From: an uncultured Hyphomicrobiales bacterium
Lineage (GTDB): Bacteria > Pseudomonadota > Alphaproteobacteria > Rhizobiales > Beijerinckiaceae
Direction of reading: 5' to 3'
Assembly (NCBI GenBank): GCA_903825465.1
Contig: CAIKAR010000015.1
Span: forward strand, 1 to 53,797
DNA length: 53,797 nt
Below are positions 11,142-19,663 of this stretch, piece after piece; position 1 is the stretch's first letter, and the number at the start of each line of letters is the position of its first letter. The notes beneath the pieces were generated by a model that was not told the origin of the DNA, searched no databases, and saw nothing but the letters and a program-made list of their open reading frames with translations. The translations under genes were made by a program, and so were the position numbers.

Positions 11142-12688
11142 TCAGGCGGGGTTCGGCGGCGTCCAGCGCAACACCGGGCGCCGCGCCGCGCGGGTCTCGT
11201 CGAGGCGGCCGCGCGGCGCGAGCGCCGGGGCCGCGTGAAACGCCTCGGTTTCGCCGCGGCGGATTCTGAAGGTCAGCTCGCGCAATGTCGCGATGAACAA
11301 ATCCAGCGACGCCAGCGATTCGGATTCCGTTGGCTCGATCAGCATCGCGCCATGGGCGACAAGCGGAAAATACATCGTCATCGGGTGGAAGCCCTCGTCG
11401 ACGATCGCCTTGGCGAAATCCAGCGTCGCGACGCCCGTCCCTCGAGCCATTTGTCGTCGAAGAGGACTTCGTGCATGCAGACGCGGTCGCCAAACGGCTG
11501 CGTCATGACGTCGGCGAGGCCGGCGCGCGCGTAGTTGGCGTTGAGCACCGCGTCCTCCGACGCCTGTTTGAGGCCGTCGCCGCCGTGCGACATCATGAAC
11601 GACAGCGCGCGGACGAACATGCCCATCTGGCCGTGGAAGGCGCTCATGCGGCCAAGGTTTTTTCCCTCCGCGTGTTCGACGAGGCGAAGCAAGCCGCCGT
11701 CTTTCGCGACGAACGGAACCGGCGCGAACGGCGCCAGCCGCTCCGAAAAAACAACGGGCCCCGCGCCTGGGCCGCCGCCGCCATGCGGCGTCGAAAAGGT
11801 CTTGTGCAGATTGATGTGCATGGCGTCGACGCCGAGGTCGCCGGGCCGCGTCTTGCCCATCAGGGCGTTCAAATTGGCGCCGTCGCAATAGAAATAGGCG
11901 CCCGCCGCGTGAACGGCGTCGGCGATCTCGACGATGCCGCGCTCGAACAGGCCGCATGTGTTGGGATTGGTCAGCATGATCGCCGCGACATCGGGCCCAA
12001 GCGCGGCGCGCGCGGCTTGCGCGGAGACCACGCCGTCCGCGCCCGTGGCGATTGAACGCACGGAAAAGCCCGTCATCGCCGCGGTCGCGGGGTTGGTGCC
12101 GTGAGCGCTGTCCGGCGCGAGCACGATCTTTCGCGTCGCCGCCTCGCCGCGCGCGTCAATGGCCGCGCGGATCGCCATCATGCCGCAGAGTTCGCCGTGC
12201 GCGCCGGCCTTCGGCGACATCGCGACCGCGTGGGTTCCGGTGATTTCCATCAGCCAATGGGCGAGGACGTCGATCAGTTCGAGCGCGCCGCGAACGGTCG
12301 ATTGCGGTTGCAAGGGATGAATGTCGGCGAAGCCCGGCAGCCGCGCCATCGCCTCGTTGATCCGGGGATTGTGCTTCATCGTGCACGAGCCCAGCGGATA
12401 CATGTTGGCGTCGATGGAATGGTTTTTCTGCGACAGGCGGACGTAATGGCGCATCGCCTCGGGCTCGCTCAGGCCCGGCAGGCCGATCGGTTCTTCGCGA
12501 AGCAGGCCGCCGAGCCGGTGATCGAACGGCGCGGGCTCGCCGATATCGACGCCCGCGACATCGGCGCGGCCGAGTTCGAAGATCAAGCCTTCCTCGATTT
12601 GCAGCGCGCGGTTGGTGGTGAAGGTTTTTTTCGACGCTCGCGACGGCGCGGCTTCGGGCGCGGTGGGTCGGCCTTGATTGTTCATCAT
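11142..12688 (-). pseudogene. gcvPB: Glycine dehydrogenase (decarboxylating) subunit 2, frame-broken as read
   Basis: The first ~416 codons read as a normal GcvPB, including the PLP-lysine region HINLHKTFSTPHGGGG (Lys296), up to FDDKWLEG. The frame then breaks near 11438-11442. The rest of the protein (TGVATLDFAKAIVDEGFHPM to the stop at 11142) continues in another frame. The segment is 1547 bp; adding one base gives exactly 516 codons, so a single missing base, probably a G in a short G-run, explains it. Both halves keep good family sequence, so this is either a sequencing error or a very recent mutation. It overlaps gcvPA by 4 bp. With GcvPA it would decarboxylate glycine and load the lipoyl arm of GcvH. 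Confidence 0.88.
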
Positions 12689-14028
12689 GACAACGCCGTC
12701 TCCAGCGCCGCCACAAGCGCCGCGCGGTCTTCGTCGCTGTTGGCCTCCGTGCTCGCCACGATCAACAGATCGTCGAGCCCCTCGCCCGGCAGCAGCCGAG
12801 ACGCCGGCGCGCCGCCGAGCACGCCGCGCGCCGCCATTTTCTCGACCAGCGCCGCGGCGTCGCCCTTCACGCGCAGCGTGAATTCGTTGAAGAAGCGCTG
12901 GTTCAAAACCTCGACGTTCGCGACCCGCGCCAGCGCGTCCGCCAGCTTCACGGCGTTGGCGTGGTTGACGCGCGCGAGGCGGCGCAGGCCGACTTCGCCG
13001 AGCAGGCTGAGATGGATCGAGAAAGCCAGCGCGCAGAGGCCGGAATTGGTGCAGATGTTCGATGTCGCCTTCTCGCGGCGGATGTGCTGTTCGCGCGTCG
13101 ACAGCGTCAGCGCGAAGCCCCGTCGACCCGCGGCGTCCACCGTCTCGCCCGCGAGACGGCCCGGCATTTGCCGCACATGGGATTGGCGCGTCGCGAACAG
13201 CCCGACATAGGGGCCGCCGAAGTTCAGCGCGTTGCCGATCGACTGGCCTTCCCCAACGACGATATCGGCGCCCATGGCGCCGGGCGCGCGCAACATGCCG
13301 AGCGAAACAGCTTCGGTGAACACGGCGATCAGCAGCGCGCCACGCGCGTGGCAGGCGTCGGCGAGCGCGGCGAGATCGCGCGCGTTGCCCCAGAAATCGG
13401 GCGTCTGGACAACCACGCAGGACACGGACCCGTCGATTTCAGCCGCGAGGTCCTCGCCAGCCAAAACATCCCATGGCGCCGACACGACATCGTGGCCCGA
13501 CATGCGCGACATCGTGGCGATGGTGTCGGCGTATTGCGGATGCAGCCCGCCAGACAAGACAGCCTTGCGGCGCCGGGCGATTCGATGCGCCATGAGCGTG
13601 GCTTCCGCCGCCGCGGTCGAGCCGTCGTACATGCTCGCGTTCGCGACATCCATGCCGGTCAGCATCGCCACCTGGGTCTGGAATTCGAACAGGACCTGCA
13701 ATGTGCCCTGCGCGATCTCGGGCTGGTAGGGCGTGTAGCTGGTGAGGAATTCCGAGCGCTGGATCAGGTGGTCCACGGTCGCTGGAACATGGTGCTTGTA
13801 GGCGCCGCAGCCGACGAAAAAGGGCAGCGAGCCCGCCGGCGTGTTCTTCGCCGCCATGGCGCCGAGAACCCTTGCGACCTCGGCCTCGGATTTTCCGCGC
13901 GGTAAATTCAGCGGCCGGTCGAGGCGCTTCGCCGCCGGGATGTCGGCGAAGAGGTCGTCGATGGAAGCGACGCCGATTGTCGCCAGCATGTCCCGGCGTT
14001 CCCGATCCGTGTGCGGCAGAAATCGCAT
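12685..14028 (-). CDS. gcvPA: Glycine dehydrogenase (decarboxylating) subunit 1
   Basis: A 447-residue N-terminal-half P-protein starting [20 protein letters not shown], with the typical [20 protein letters not shown] and [20 protein letters not shown] blocks. Together with GcvPB it forms the heteromeric P-protein of the glycine cleavage complex in the cytoplasm. Most Rhizobiales I know carry a single fused gcvP of about 950 residues, so the split form is notable. The ATG follows CGGAGGAGCGGG, a strong ribosome-binding site, 22 bp after gcvH. Confidence 0.95.
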   Translation of the reverse strand: MRFLPHTDRERRDMLATIGVASIDDLFADIPAAKRLDRPLNLPRGKSEAEVARVLGAMAAKNTPAGSLPFFVGCGAYKHHVPATVDHLIQRSEFLTSYTPYQPEIAQGTLQVLFEFQTQVAMLTGMDVANASMYDGSTAAAEATLMAHRIARRRKAVLSGGLHPQYADTIATMSRMSGHDVVSAPWDVLAGEDLAAEIDGSVSCVVVQTPDFWGNARDLAALADACHARGALLIAVFTEAVSLGMLRAPGAMGADIVVGEGQSIGNALNFGGPYVGLFATRQSHVRQMPGRLAGETVDAAGRRGFALTLSTREQHIRREKATSNICTNSGLCALAFSIHLSLLGEVGLRRLARVNHANAVKLADALARVANVEVLNQRFFNEFTLRVKGDAAALVEKMAARGVLGGAPASRLLPGEGLDDLLIVASTEANSDEDRAALVAALETALS

Positions 14029-14050
14029 CCCGCTCCTCCGCCGCGCGCCG

Positions 14051-14428
14051 TCAGGACAGCGTTTTCACGAAGGCCTCGTAGGCCGCTTCGTCCATCAGCG
14101 CGTCGAGTTCGCCGGGGTTGGTCAAGCGCAGCTTGTAGAACCAGCCCTTGCCGAGCGGCTCTTCGTTGACATCGCCCGGCCGCTTTTCAAGCGCCGAATT
14201 GACCGCCGTCACTTCGCCGGAGACGGGGGCGAACACATCGCTCGCCGCCTTGACGCTTTCGACAACTCCCGCGGCGTCGCCGCCGGCGAACGTCGCGCCA
14301 ACCGCCGGCAATTCCACGAAGACCACATCGCCCAGGGTCTTTTGCGCGTAATCGGTGATTCCGACCGTCGCCATGTCGCCGTCAACCGCGACATATTCAT
14401 GGTCCCGGGTGTAGCGGACGCTCGGCAT
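14051..14428 (-). CDS. gcvH: Glycine cleavage system H protein
   Basis: A 125-residue lipoyl carrier. The lipoylation site is Lys60 in [14 protein letters not shown]. The start [13 protein letters not shown] was chosen because it matches the family N-terminus and follows CGGAGAAGCGTC. GcvH shuttles the aminomethyl group between the P- and T-proteins. It is the second gene of the operon, 19 bp after gcvT. Confidence 0.96.
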   Translation of the reverse strand: MPSVRYTRDHEYVAVDGDMATVGITDYAQKTLGDVVFVELPAVGATFAGGDAAGVVESVKAASDVFAPVSGEVTAVNSALEKRPGDVNEEPLGKGWFYKLRLTNPGELDALMDEAAYEAFVKTLS

Positions 14429-14447
14429 GACGCTTCTCCGGTCCGCG

Positions 14448-15608
14448 CTATCGCTTGTAGCGGTGGGGAATAAACGGCATCGCCGCGACGCGCGCCGGCA
14501 TGGGCGTGCCGCGCACGACAAGCATCAGTTCCGTTCCCGGCTCGGCGTGCGGGCCGACGACGTAGCCCATGGCGAGGGGAGCGTTGAGCGACGGGCCGAA
14601 GCCGCCCGATGTCACGACGCCAACCGGCGTCTCGTCGGGCGTGGTGATCAGGGTTCCCGTGCGCGCCGGCGCGCGTCCGTCGGGTAGAACGCCGACCCGC
14701 CTGCGCTGCGGCCCTTCGGCGATTTCGCGCTGGACGCGCTCGGCGCCGGCGAAGCCGCCCTCGGCGACGCGCCGCTTGCCGATCGACCATTCGAGACCGG
14801 CCTCGACGGGGGAAATCGATTCGTCGATATCGCGGCCATAGAGGCACAAGCCGGCCTCGAGCCGCAGCGAATCGCGCGCGCCCAACCCTATTGGCAACAC
14901 CTCGGGTTCGGCCAGCAACGCCCGCGCCAGACGGTCGGCGCGATCGCCGCGGATGGAAATCTCGAAGCCGTCCTCGCCCGTGTAGCCGGAGCGCGACACA
15001 TGGCAGTCCAGGCCGGCGACGTTCAGCGTCGCCGCCGACATGAAGGCGAGCGACGCGGCTTCCGGGCAATGGCGCGACAGAACTGCCTCGGCCAACGGTC
15101 CCTGCAACGCGATCAGCGCCCGGTGTGGCGCGCGGATCAACCGCGTCCCGGCGGGGAGCCTCGCTTCGATATGATCGAAATCGACGTCCTTGCGCGAGGC
15201 GTTGACCACCAGCATCAGCGCGCCGTCCTCGTCGGCGGCGGCCGAGCGGGAAATCATGAGATCGTCGACGATGCCGCCGTTTTCATTGAGCAATTGCGTG
15301 TAGCGCTGTCGGCCCGGCGCGAGGCCAAGCAGATCGGCGGGACAAAGCGCCTCGAGCGCGCGGGCGGCCACGTCGTGGTTCGCGCCGACGACAAAGGCCT
15401 GGCCCATGTGCGAGACATCGAACAGGCCGGCCTGGGCGCGGACGTGCTGGTGCTCGCCGAGCACGCCGAGCGAATAGTGCGCCGGCATGTCGTAGCCCGC
15501 GAAGGGCACCATTTTCGCGCCGAGCGACAGGCTGAGGGCGTGCAGGGGCGTGCGCGCCAAGGGCGCCGCCGGTGTGGACGCCGCCGGTGTGGATGAAGTG
15601 TCGGTCAT
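14448..15608 (-). CDS. gcvT: Aminomethyltransferase (glycine cleavage T protein)
   Basis: A 386-residue T-protein containing [18 protein letters not shown] and the [13 protein letters not shown] folate-binding region. It transfers the methylene group to tetrahydrofolate and releases ammonia. The first ~20 residues are a Thr/Ala/Pro/Ser-rich extension encoded partly by a short direct repeat (GCCGGTGTGGA twice near 15568-15596). It is the first gene of gcvT-gcvH-gcvPA-gcvPB. No glycine riboswitch is recognisable in the 89 bp upstream. Confidence 0.95.
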   Translation of the reverse strand: MTDTSSTPAASTPAAPLARTPLHALSLSLGAKMVPFAGYDMPAHYSLGVLGEHQHVRAQAGLFDVSHMGQAFVVGANHDVAARALEALCPADLLGLAPGRQRYTQLLNENGGIVDDLMISRSAAADEDGALMLVVNASRKDVDFDHIEARLPAGTRLIRAPHRALIALQGPLAEAVLSRHCPEAASLAFMSAATLNVAGLDCHVSRSGYTGEDGFEISIRGDRADRLARALLAEPEVLPIGLGARDSLRLEAGLCLYGRDIDESISPVEAGLEWSIGKRRVAEGGFAGAERVQREIAEGPQRRRVGVLPDGRAPARTGTLITTPDETPVGVVTSGGFGPSLNAPLAMGYVVGPHAEPGTELMLVVRGTPMPARVAAMPFIPHRYKR

Positions 15609-15697
15609 AATGCCCCTGTGTCACGCCGTTGCAAAACCATCCGCCGGCGCGCGCCAGCGTACCGCGCCTCGCCCTTTCGCGCCATTGGGCTATCGGG

Positions 15698-16687
15698 CTA
15701 TTGCGTGCCGGCGAGGCCGATTTTTTTGATGAGTTCGCTCCAGCGCGCCTGTTCGGATTTGATGAAGGCGGCGGTGCCGTCGAGATCGGGCGGCACGATG
15801 GGCAACAAGCCGAGGTCGTTCGCCTTGTCGAGGAAGTCCGCCGAGGTCGTGATTTTCTGCATTTCGTCGTGAAGGCGCCGAATGATCGCCTTCGATGTCG
15901 CCGCGGGCGCCAGCAGCACATGCCACGAGACCGCTTCGAGGCCCGGCGAATTGAACGCCTCGGCCATCGTCGGCACATCGGGGTAAAGCGCGAAGCGGGC
16001 GCCCGACGACACCGCCAGCGGGCGGAGCTTGCCGTCGCGGATGAGGCCCTGCGGCGCGGCGGCCTCGACCCAGCCGATTTCGACGTTGCCCGCCGCGATG
16101 TCGGTCATCTGTTGCGGCGTCGCGCGATAGGGAACGTGGTTGGCCGTGAGCCCGAACTTGTCGAGCACCAGTTCCATCGACAGTTGCTGCATCGTGCCGA
16201 TGCCGAGCGAAGCGAAGTTCAGTTTGCCGGGGCTTTCCTTCGCGGCCTTGACGAAGTCCATCGCGCTCTTGAATGGCGAATTCGCGCCGACGACGAGGAT
16301 GAACGGCGATTTGACGTAGAACGAGACCGGCGCGAAATCCTTCGCGGCGTCGTAGGGCATCTGCTTGTACATCGTCGGGTTGATGGTCAGCGTCGAGCTC
16401 ACCGTCATCCCCAGCGTGAGCCCGTCGGGCGCGGCCTTCGACACGTCGATCGCGGCGATCATCAGCGCCGCGCCCGGCACATTCTTGACGACGACGGGCT
16501 TGCCCAGGACGTTCTGCAAGCCCTCGGCGTAGAGCCGCACGAGGGCGTCGCCGCCGGTGCCCGGCGCCAGCGGCAACTCGATGGTGACGGTCGAGGCCGG
16601 ATAGCCCTGCTGCGCGCGGGCGGCGCCCCAGGGGGTGAACGCCCCGGCGGCGAATATCGCGGACGCGGCGCGGCGGTCGATGGTCAT
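15698..16687 (-). CDS. Bug/TctC-family periplasmic solute receptor (first of five in the window)
   Basis: A 329-residue tripartite-tricarboxylate-type receptor. A signal peptide (~1-25, ending GAARAQ) precedes the mature start YPASTVTIELPLAPGTGGDA. The family blocks PGKLNFASLGIGT, VPYRATPQQMTDIAAGNVEIG and LAVSSGARFALYPDVPTMAEA are present. Such receptors capture carboxylates or amides for TctAB permeases, but no permease gene lies nearby and the ligand is unknown. It differs clearly from the four tandem receptors at 46.9-50.9 kb: its C-terminus ends KKIGLAGTQ rather than the DANIP-x-QE form they share. Confidence 0.9.
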   Translation of the reverse strand: MTIDRRAASAIFAAGAFTPWGAARAQQGYPASTVTIELPLAPGTGGDALVRLYAEGLQNVLGKPVVVKNVPGAALMIAAIDVSKAAPDGLTLGMTVSSTLTINPTMYKQMPYDAAKDFAPVSFYVKSPFILVVGANSPFKSAMDFVKAAKESPGKLNFASLGIGTMQQLSMELVLDKFGLTANHVPYRATPQQMTDIAAGNVEIGWVEAAAPQGLIRDGKLRPLAVSSGARFALYPDVPTMAEAFNSPGLEAVSWHVLLAPAATSKAIIRRLHDEMQKITTSADFLDKANDLGLLPIVPPDLDGTAAFIKSEQARWSELIKKIGLAGTQ

Positions 16688-16904
16688 GGCGTTCTCCCTG
16701 TTCCCGCCGAGCTTAATGCTTTTCCGTCGGCGTGGGAAACCGTCGGAGACTTGCGCCAGGTCCGCTCTCGATTATGTTGCGCCCCGGAGCGGCGCGGCAT
16801 GGCTGGGGAGCGATTGGGATTGTTGTTGGCGTTGTTCGCCCTCGCGGCGGCGAGCGCCCCGGCGCAAAGGCGCCCCCGGCTTGTCCCCGTGTCGAGGTTT
16901 CCCC

Positions 16905-17516
16905 ATGATCGATAGGGCTCGCCGCCTTTTCGCCGGTTATCGACGATGGGGTCTTGCCCGGTCGGCGCGAATCTTCGTCGACAAGTCGGCGCTGAAGGTT
17001 GCCCAACGGGTCTTCGGCTTCGCCGAATGGCACGCTATCGCGCCAACGTCGCTGCGGACCTACCGCGTCGGATTGGCCGCGATGGCCAACGAGGTCAAGG
17101 CGAATGTCGTGGTCGAGGTGGGTTGCGGGCTGGGAGCGATTCTGGCCCGAATCAACGCGCCTACCCGCGTCGGCTACGATGTCGACGATGGCGTCATCCG
17201 CGCGGCGCGCGCGTTGCGCAGTCGCGCGATCACATTCCGGGTCGGAAGTTTTCCAGACGTCGTCGAGCCGTCAATCGATCTTCTCATCGCCGTCAACTGG
17301 CCGCACGATTTCCCTCCCGACCAACTGGACAGCTGGTTGACGCCTCTGCTTCAACGCGCGCGTTATTTGCTCGTCGACATCATCGCGCCAAGCGGTCCAA
17401 GTCCCTATCGTTACTTCCACGACTTCGCGTTTCTGAGCGGTCGCGCGACCTGCGTTCGACGCGAGCCGCTGGGCGAAGAACATCGCGAGTTCCTGCTGCT
17501 CAAGGTAATCCAATGA
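16905..17516 (+). CDS. SAM-dependent methyltransferase-like protein
   Basis: A 203-residue class I methyltransferase fold. Motif I is visible as VVVEVGCGLGAILARI at ~64-79, followed by an acidic strand end (VGYDVDDG) and ILLIAVNWPHDF-type motif IV. The start MIDRARRLFAGYRRWG was chosen because upstream in-frame sequence looks non-coding. The substrate is unknown. It lies 40 bp before soxX on the same strand and could be co-transcribed with the sox genes, though no role in sulfur oxidation is established for it. Confidence 0.7.
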   Translation: MIDRARRLFAGYRRWGLARSARIFVDKSALKVAQRVFGFAEWHAIAPTSLRTYRVGLAAMANEVKANVVVEVGCGLGAILARINAPTRVGYDVDDGVIRAARALRSRAITFRVGSFPDVVEPSIDLLIAVNWPHDFPPDQLDSWLTPLLQRARYLLVDIIAPSGPSPYRYFHDFAFLSGRATCVRREPLGEEHREFLLLKVIQ

Positions 17517-17556
17517 CGGCGCGCGCGGCCGGGCATGTCCGCGACGTGGCGCCGCC

Positions 17557-18012
17557 ATGAATTTCGCCGCGATATGCGTCACGTTGGGGCTTGCGGTCGC
17601 CGCCTGGCCGGCGCGGGCGGATGGCCTCGCGCCCTACGAAATCGTTGGCGACGCGATTCCCGCCCCCCTCGCTGGCGCCTTGGGAGACGCGGCGCGCGGC
17701 CGCGCGATTGTGCTCGACCGGCAGACCGGCCTGTGCTTGTTGTGCCACTCGGGGCCTTTTCCCGAGGCGCGGTTTCAGGGCGGCCTCGCGCCCGATCTGG
17801 GCGGGACGGGATCGCGATGGAGCGAAAGCCAGCTGCGGCTGCGGATCGTCGACGCCCGGCGCCTCAACCCCGACACGATCATGCCGCCCTATTATGTCGT
17901 GGATGGATTGACCGGCGTGGCGAAATCCTATGTCGGAAAGCCCATCCTCGGCGCCGCCGAGATCGAGGATGTCGTCGCGTTTCTGGCCACGCTGAAGGAC
18001 AAATCAAAATGA
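17557..18012 (+). CDS. soxX: Sulfur oxidation c-type cytochrome SoxX
   Basis: A 151-residue exported monoheme cytochrome c with a signal peptide to ~residue 22 (PARADG). The heme motif is CLLCH at 60-64. The distal Met ligand is probably in NPDTIMPPYY, a typical SoxX stretch. SoxX pairs with SoxA; SoxAX attaches thiosulfate oxidatively to the SoxYZ carrier in the periplasm. It is the first gene of a tight soxX-soxY-soxZ-soxA unit, in which every junction is a 4-bp ATGA overlap. Confidence 0.93.
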   Translation: MNFAAICVTLGLAVAAWPARADGLAPYEIVGDAIPAPLAGALGDAARGRAIVLDRQTGLCLLCHSGPFPEARFQGGLAPDLGGTGSRWSESQLRLRIVDARRLNPDTIMPPYYVVDGLTGVAKSYVGKPILGAAEIEDVVAFLATLKDKSK

Positions 18013-18494
18013 GCGACGCCCCGCGCGTTTTCAACCGGCGAACGCTTGTCACGCGGGCGGTCCACGTCGTCGCCGGCGCGGGCGCGCTGGCTCTCTCCGC
18101 CGCGCCGGCGCGCGCGACGCCCGACATGATGAGCGAGGCCATCCGCAAGCTCGTCGGCGGCGCGAAGGTGAACGAAGGCCGCGTGACGCTCGACATTCCG
18201 CCGCTCGTGGAAAACGGCAACACGGTGCCGCTGACGGTGGCCGTCGAAAGCCCCATGACGGAAAAGGACTACGTCGCCGAGATCCACATTTTCAACGAGA
18301 AAAACCCGCAACCCTATCTGGTCGCCGCCTACATCGGCCCCCGGGCTGGAAAGGCCGAATTCGCGACGCGCGTGAAGCTGAACGACAGCCAGCATATCAT
18401 CGCCATCGCGCGCATGAGCGACGGCTCGTTCTGGTCGGACGGCGCCGACGTCATCGTCACCATCGCGGCTTGCGTGGAGATCAGCGAACAATGA
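18009..18494 (+). CDS. soxY: Sulfur covalently-binding protein SoxY (atypical C-terminus)
   Basis: A 161-residue protein with a twin-arginine-type signal (NRRTLVTRA, then a hydrophobic stretch ending PARATP). The body matches SoxY: NGNTVPLTVAVESPM, VAEIHIFNEKNPQP and MSDGSFWSDGADVIVTI. SoxY normally ends in GGCGG, whose Cys carries the sulfur substrate on a swinging arm. Here the end is IAACVEISEQ: the Cys (residue 155) is kept at the aligned place, but the glycines are replaced and six residues follow it. The soxZ start overlaps the stop, so this end is not an artefact of a wrong frame. Confidence 0.92.
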   Translation: MSDAPRVFNRRTLVTRAVHVVAGAGALALSAAPARATPDMMSEAIRKLVGGAKVNEGRVTLDIPPLVENGNTVPLTVAVESPMTEKDYVAEIHIFNEKNPQPYLVAAYIGPRAGKAEFATRVKLNDSQHIIAIARMSDGSFWSDGADVIVTIAACVEISEQ

Positions 18495-18811
18495 CGCGCG
18501 CCCTCGTCAACGTGCCCGCCCGCGCGAAAAAGGGCGACATCATCGAAATCAAGACATTGATCTCGCATCCGATGGAGAGCGGCTACCGGGTCGGCTATGG
18601 CGGCGAGCCGCTCAAGCGCGACATTATCCAGACGTTTTCGTGCGATTACGACGGCGCGAAGATTTTTCTGGCGCAGTTCTCGCCGGCGGTCGCGGCCAAC
18701 CCCTTCGTGTCGTTTCACACGGTGGCCACCGCGAGCGGCAAGCTCGTCTTCCGATGGGAGGGCGACAACGGCTTCGAGGCCGAAGAGACCGCGGAGATCG
18801 TGGTGGAATGA
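18491..18811 (+). CDS. soxZ: Thiosulfate oxidation carrier complex protein SoxZ
   Basis: A 106-residue immunoglobulin-like protein with no signal peptide; SoxZ is exported as a complex with SoxY through the Tat system. It has the typical ISHPMESGYRVGYGGE, FSCDYDGAKIF and PFVSFHTVATASGKLVFRW segments. It forms the heterodimer that presents the SoxY cysteine arm. The start overlaps soxY and the end overlaps soxA, each by 4 bp. Confidence 0.95.
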   Translation: MTRALVNVPARAKKGDIIEIKTLISHPMESGYRVGYGGEPLKRDIIQTFSCDYDGAKIFLAQFSPAVAANPFVSFHTVATASGKLVFRWEGDNGFEAEETAEIVVE

Positions 18812-19581
18812 CCGCCAGACCGCTATGGCTAGGGCTCGCGGCGATGTGGATCGGCGGCGCGCTGGCCGATGAAATTCCCCGCGATCAACGCCGTTCGGGC
18901 TACGAGACCATGCGCCCCGAAACGCGCGCCATGCAGGACAGCGACGCCGACAATCCGGCGACGCTGTGGGTCCTCGACGGCGAAGCGCTGTGGAACAAGC
19001 GCGAAGGCGCCGCGGGCAAGTCCTGCGCCGACTGCCACGCCGGCGCCGCGCCGATGAAGGCCGTCGCGGCGCGCTTTCCCCGTTTCGACGCGGCGCGCGC
19101 GACGCCTGTCGATCTCGAACAGCAAATAAACATTTGTCGGCGCGACCGGCAGAACGCGCCGCCGCTGGCCGCCGAAAGCCACGACCTGCTGGCGCTGGAA
19201 GCCTTTGTGGCGAAGCAGTCGCGCGGCGACACGATCGAGCCCAACCGCGAGCCCGGCGCGAAGGAATCGATCGAGGCGGGGCGCAAGCTCTTCAACGAGC
19301 GCCGCGGCCAGCTCAACCTTTCGTGCGCGCAATGCCACGACGACAACTGGGGCAAAAGCCTTGGCGGCGCGAACATTCCGCAGGGCCATCCGAATGGCTA
19401 CCCGCTGTATCGGCTCGAATGGCAGTCGCTTGGCTCGATGGGGCGGCGGCTGCGCAACTGCCTGTCGGGCATGCGCGCGGAGCTTTGGCCGCGGGACGCG
19501 CGCGAATACGTCGATATCGAGATGTATTTGATGTCGCGAGCCGCCGGTCTGAAAATGGAAAGCCCCGCGGTGAGGCCGTAA
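18808..19581 (+). CDS. soxA: Sulfur oxidation diheme cytochrome SoxA
   Basis: A 257-residue exported protein with a signal peptide to ~residue 20 (GGALADE). It has two heme motifs, CADCH (73-77) and CAQCH (173-177). The catalytic cysteine that serves as heme ligand is Cys218 in RLRNCLSGMRAE, a family hallmark, and QQINICRRDRQN is also typical. With SoxX it forms the c-type cytochrome complex that conjugates thiosulfate to SoxYZ. The run of sox genes stops here; soxB and soxCD are not in the window. Confidence 0.94.
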   Translation: MTARPLWLGLAAMWIGGALADEIPRDQRRSGYETMRPETRAMQDSDADNPATLWVLDGEALWNKREGAAGKSCADCHAGAAPMKAVAARFPRFDAARATPVDLEQQINICRRDRQNAPPLAAESHDLLALEAFVAKQSRGDTIEPNREPGAKESIEAGRKLFNERRGQLNLSCAQCHDDNWGKSLGGANIPQGHPNGYPLYRLEWQSLGSMGRRLRNCLSGMRAELWPRDAREYVDIEMYLMSRAAGLKMESPAVRP

Positions 19582-19588
19582 GGCGCGC

Positions 19589-19620
19589 GGCGGCGCCGAA
19601 ATAAGTTGATTTGCGCCGCC
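19589..19620 (+). terminator. GC-rich hairpin after soxA (possible terminator)
   Basis: Inverted repeat GGCGGCGC (19589-19596) and GCGCCGCC (19613-19620) with a 16-nt AT-richer loop, directly after the soxA stop. Only TCAT follows, not a real T-run, so termination would be inefficient or the hairpin may just stabilise the transcript end. Confidence 0.3.
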
Positions 19621-19663
19621 TCATCGGGAATCTAGGGAAACGTCACCATTCGGAGGATCCGCC

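Noticed and set aside
15609-15697. Possible glycine riboswitch before gcvT
   Set aside because: Only 89 bp are available and none of the conserved glycine-aptamer elements could be found.
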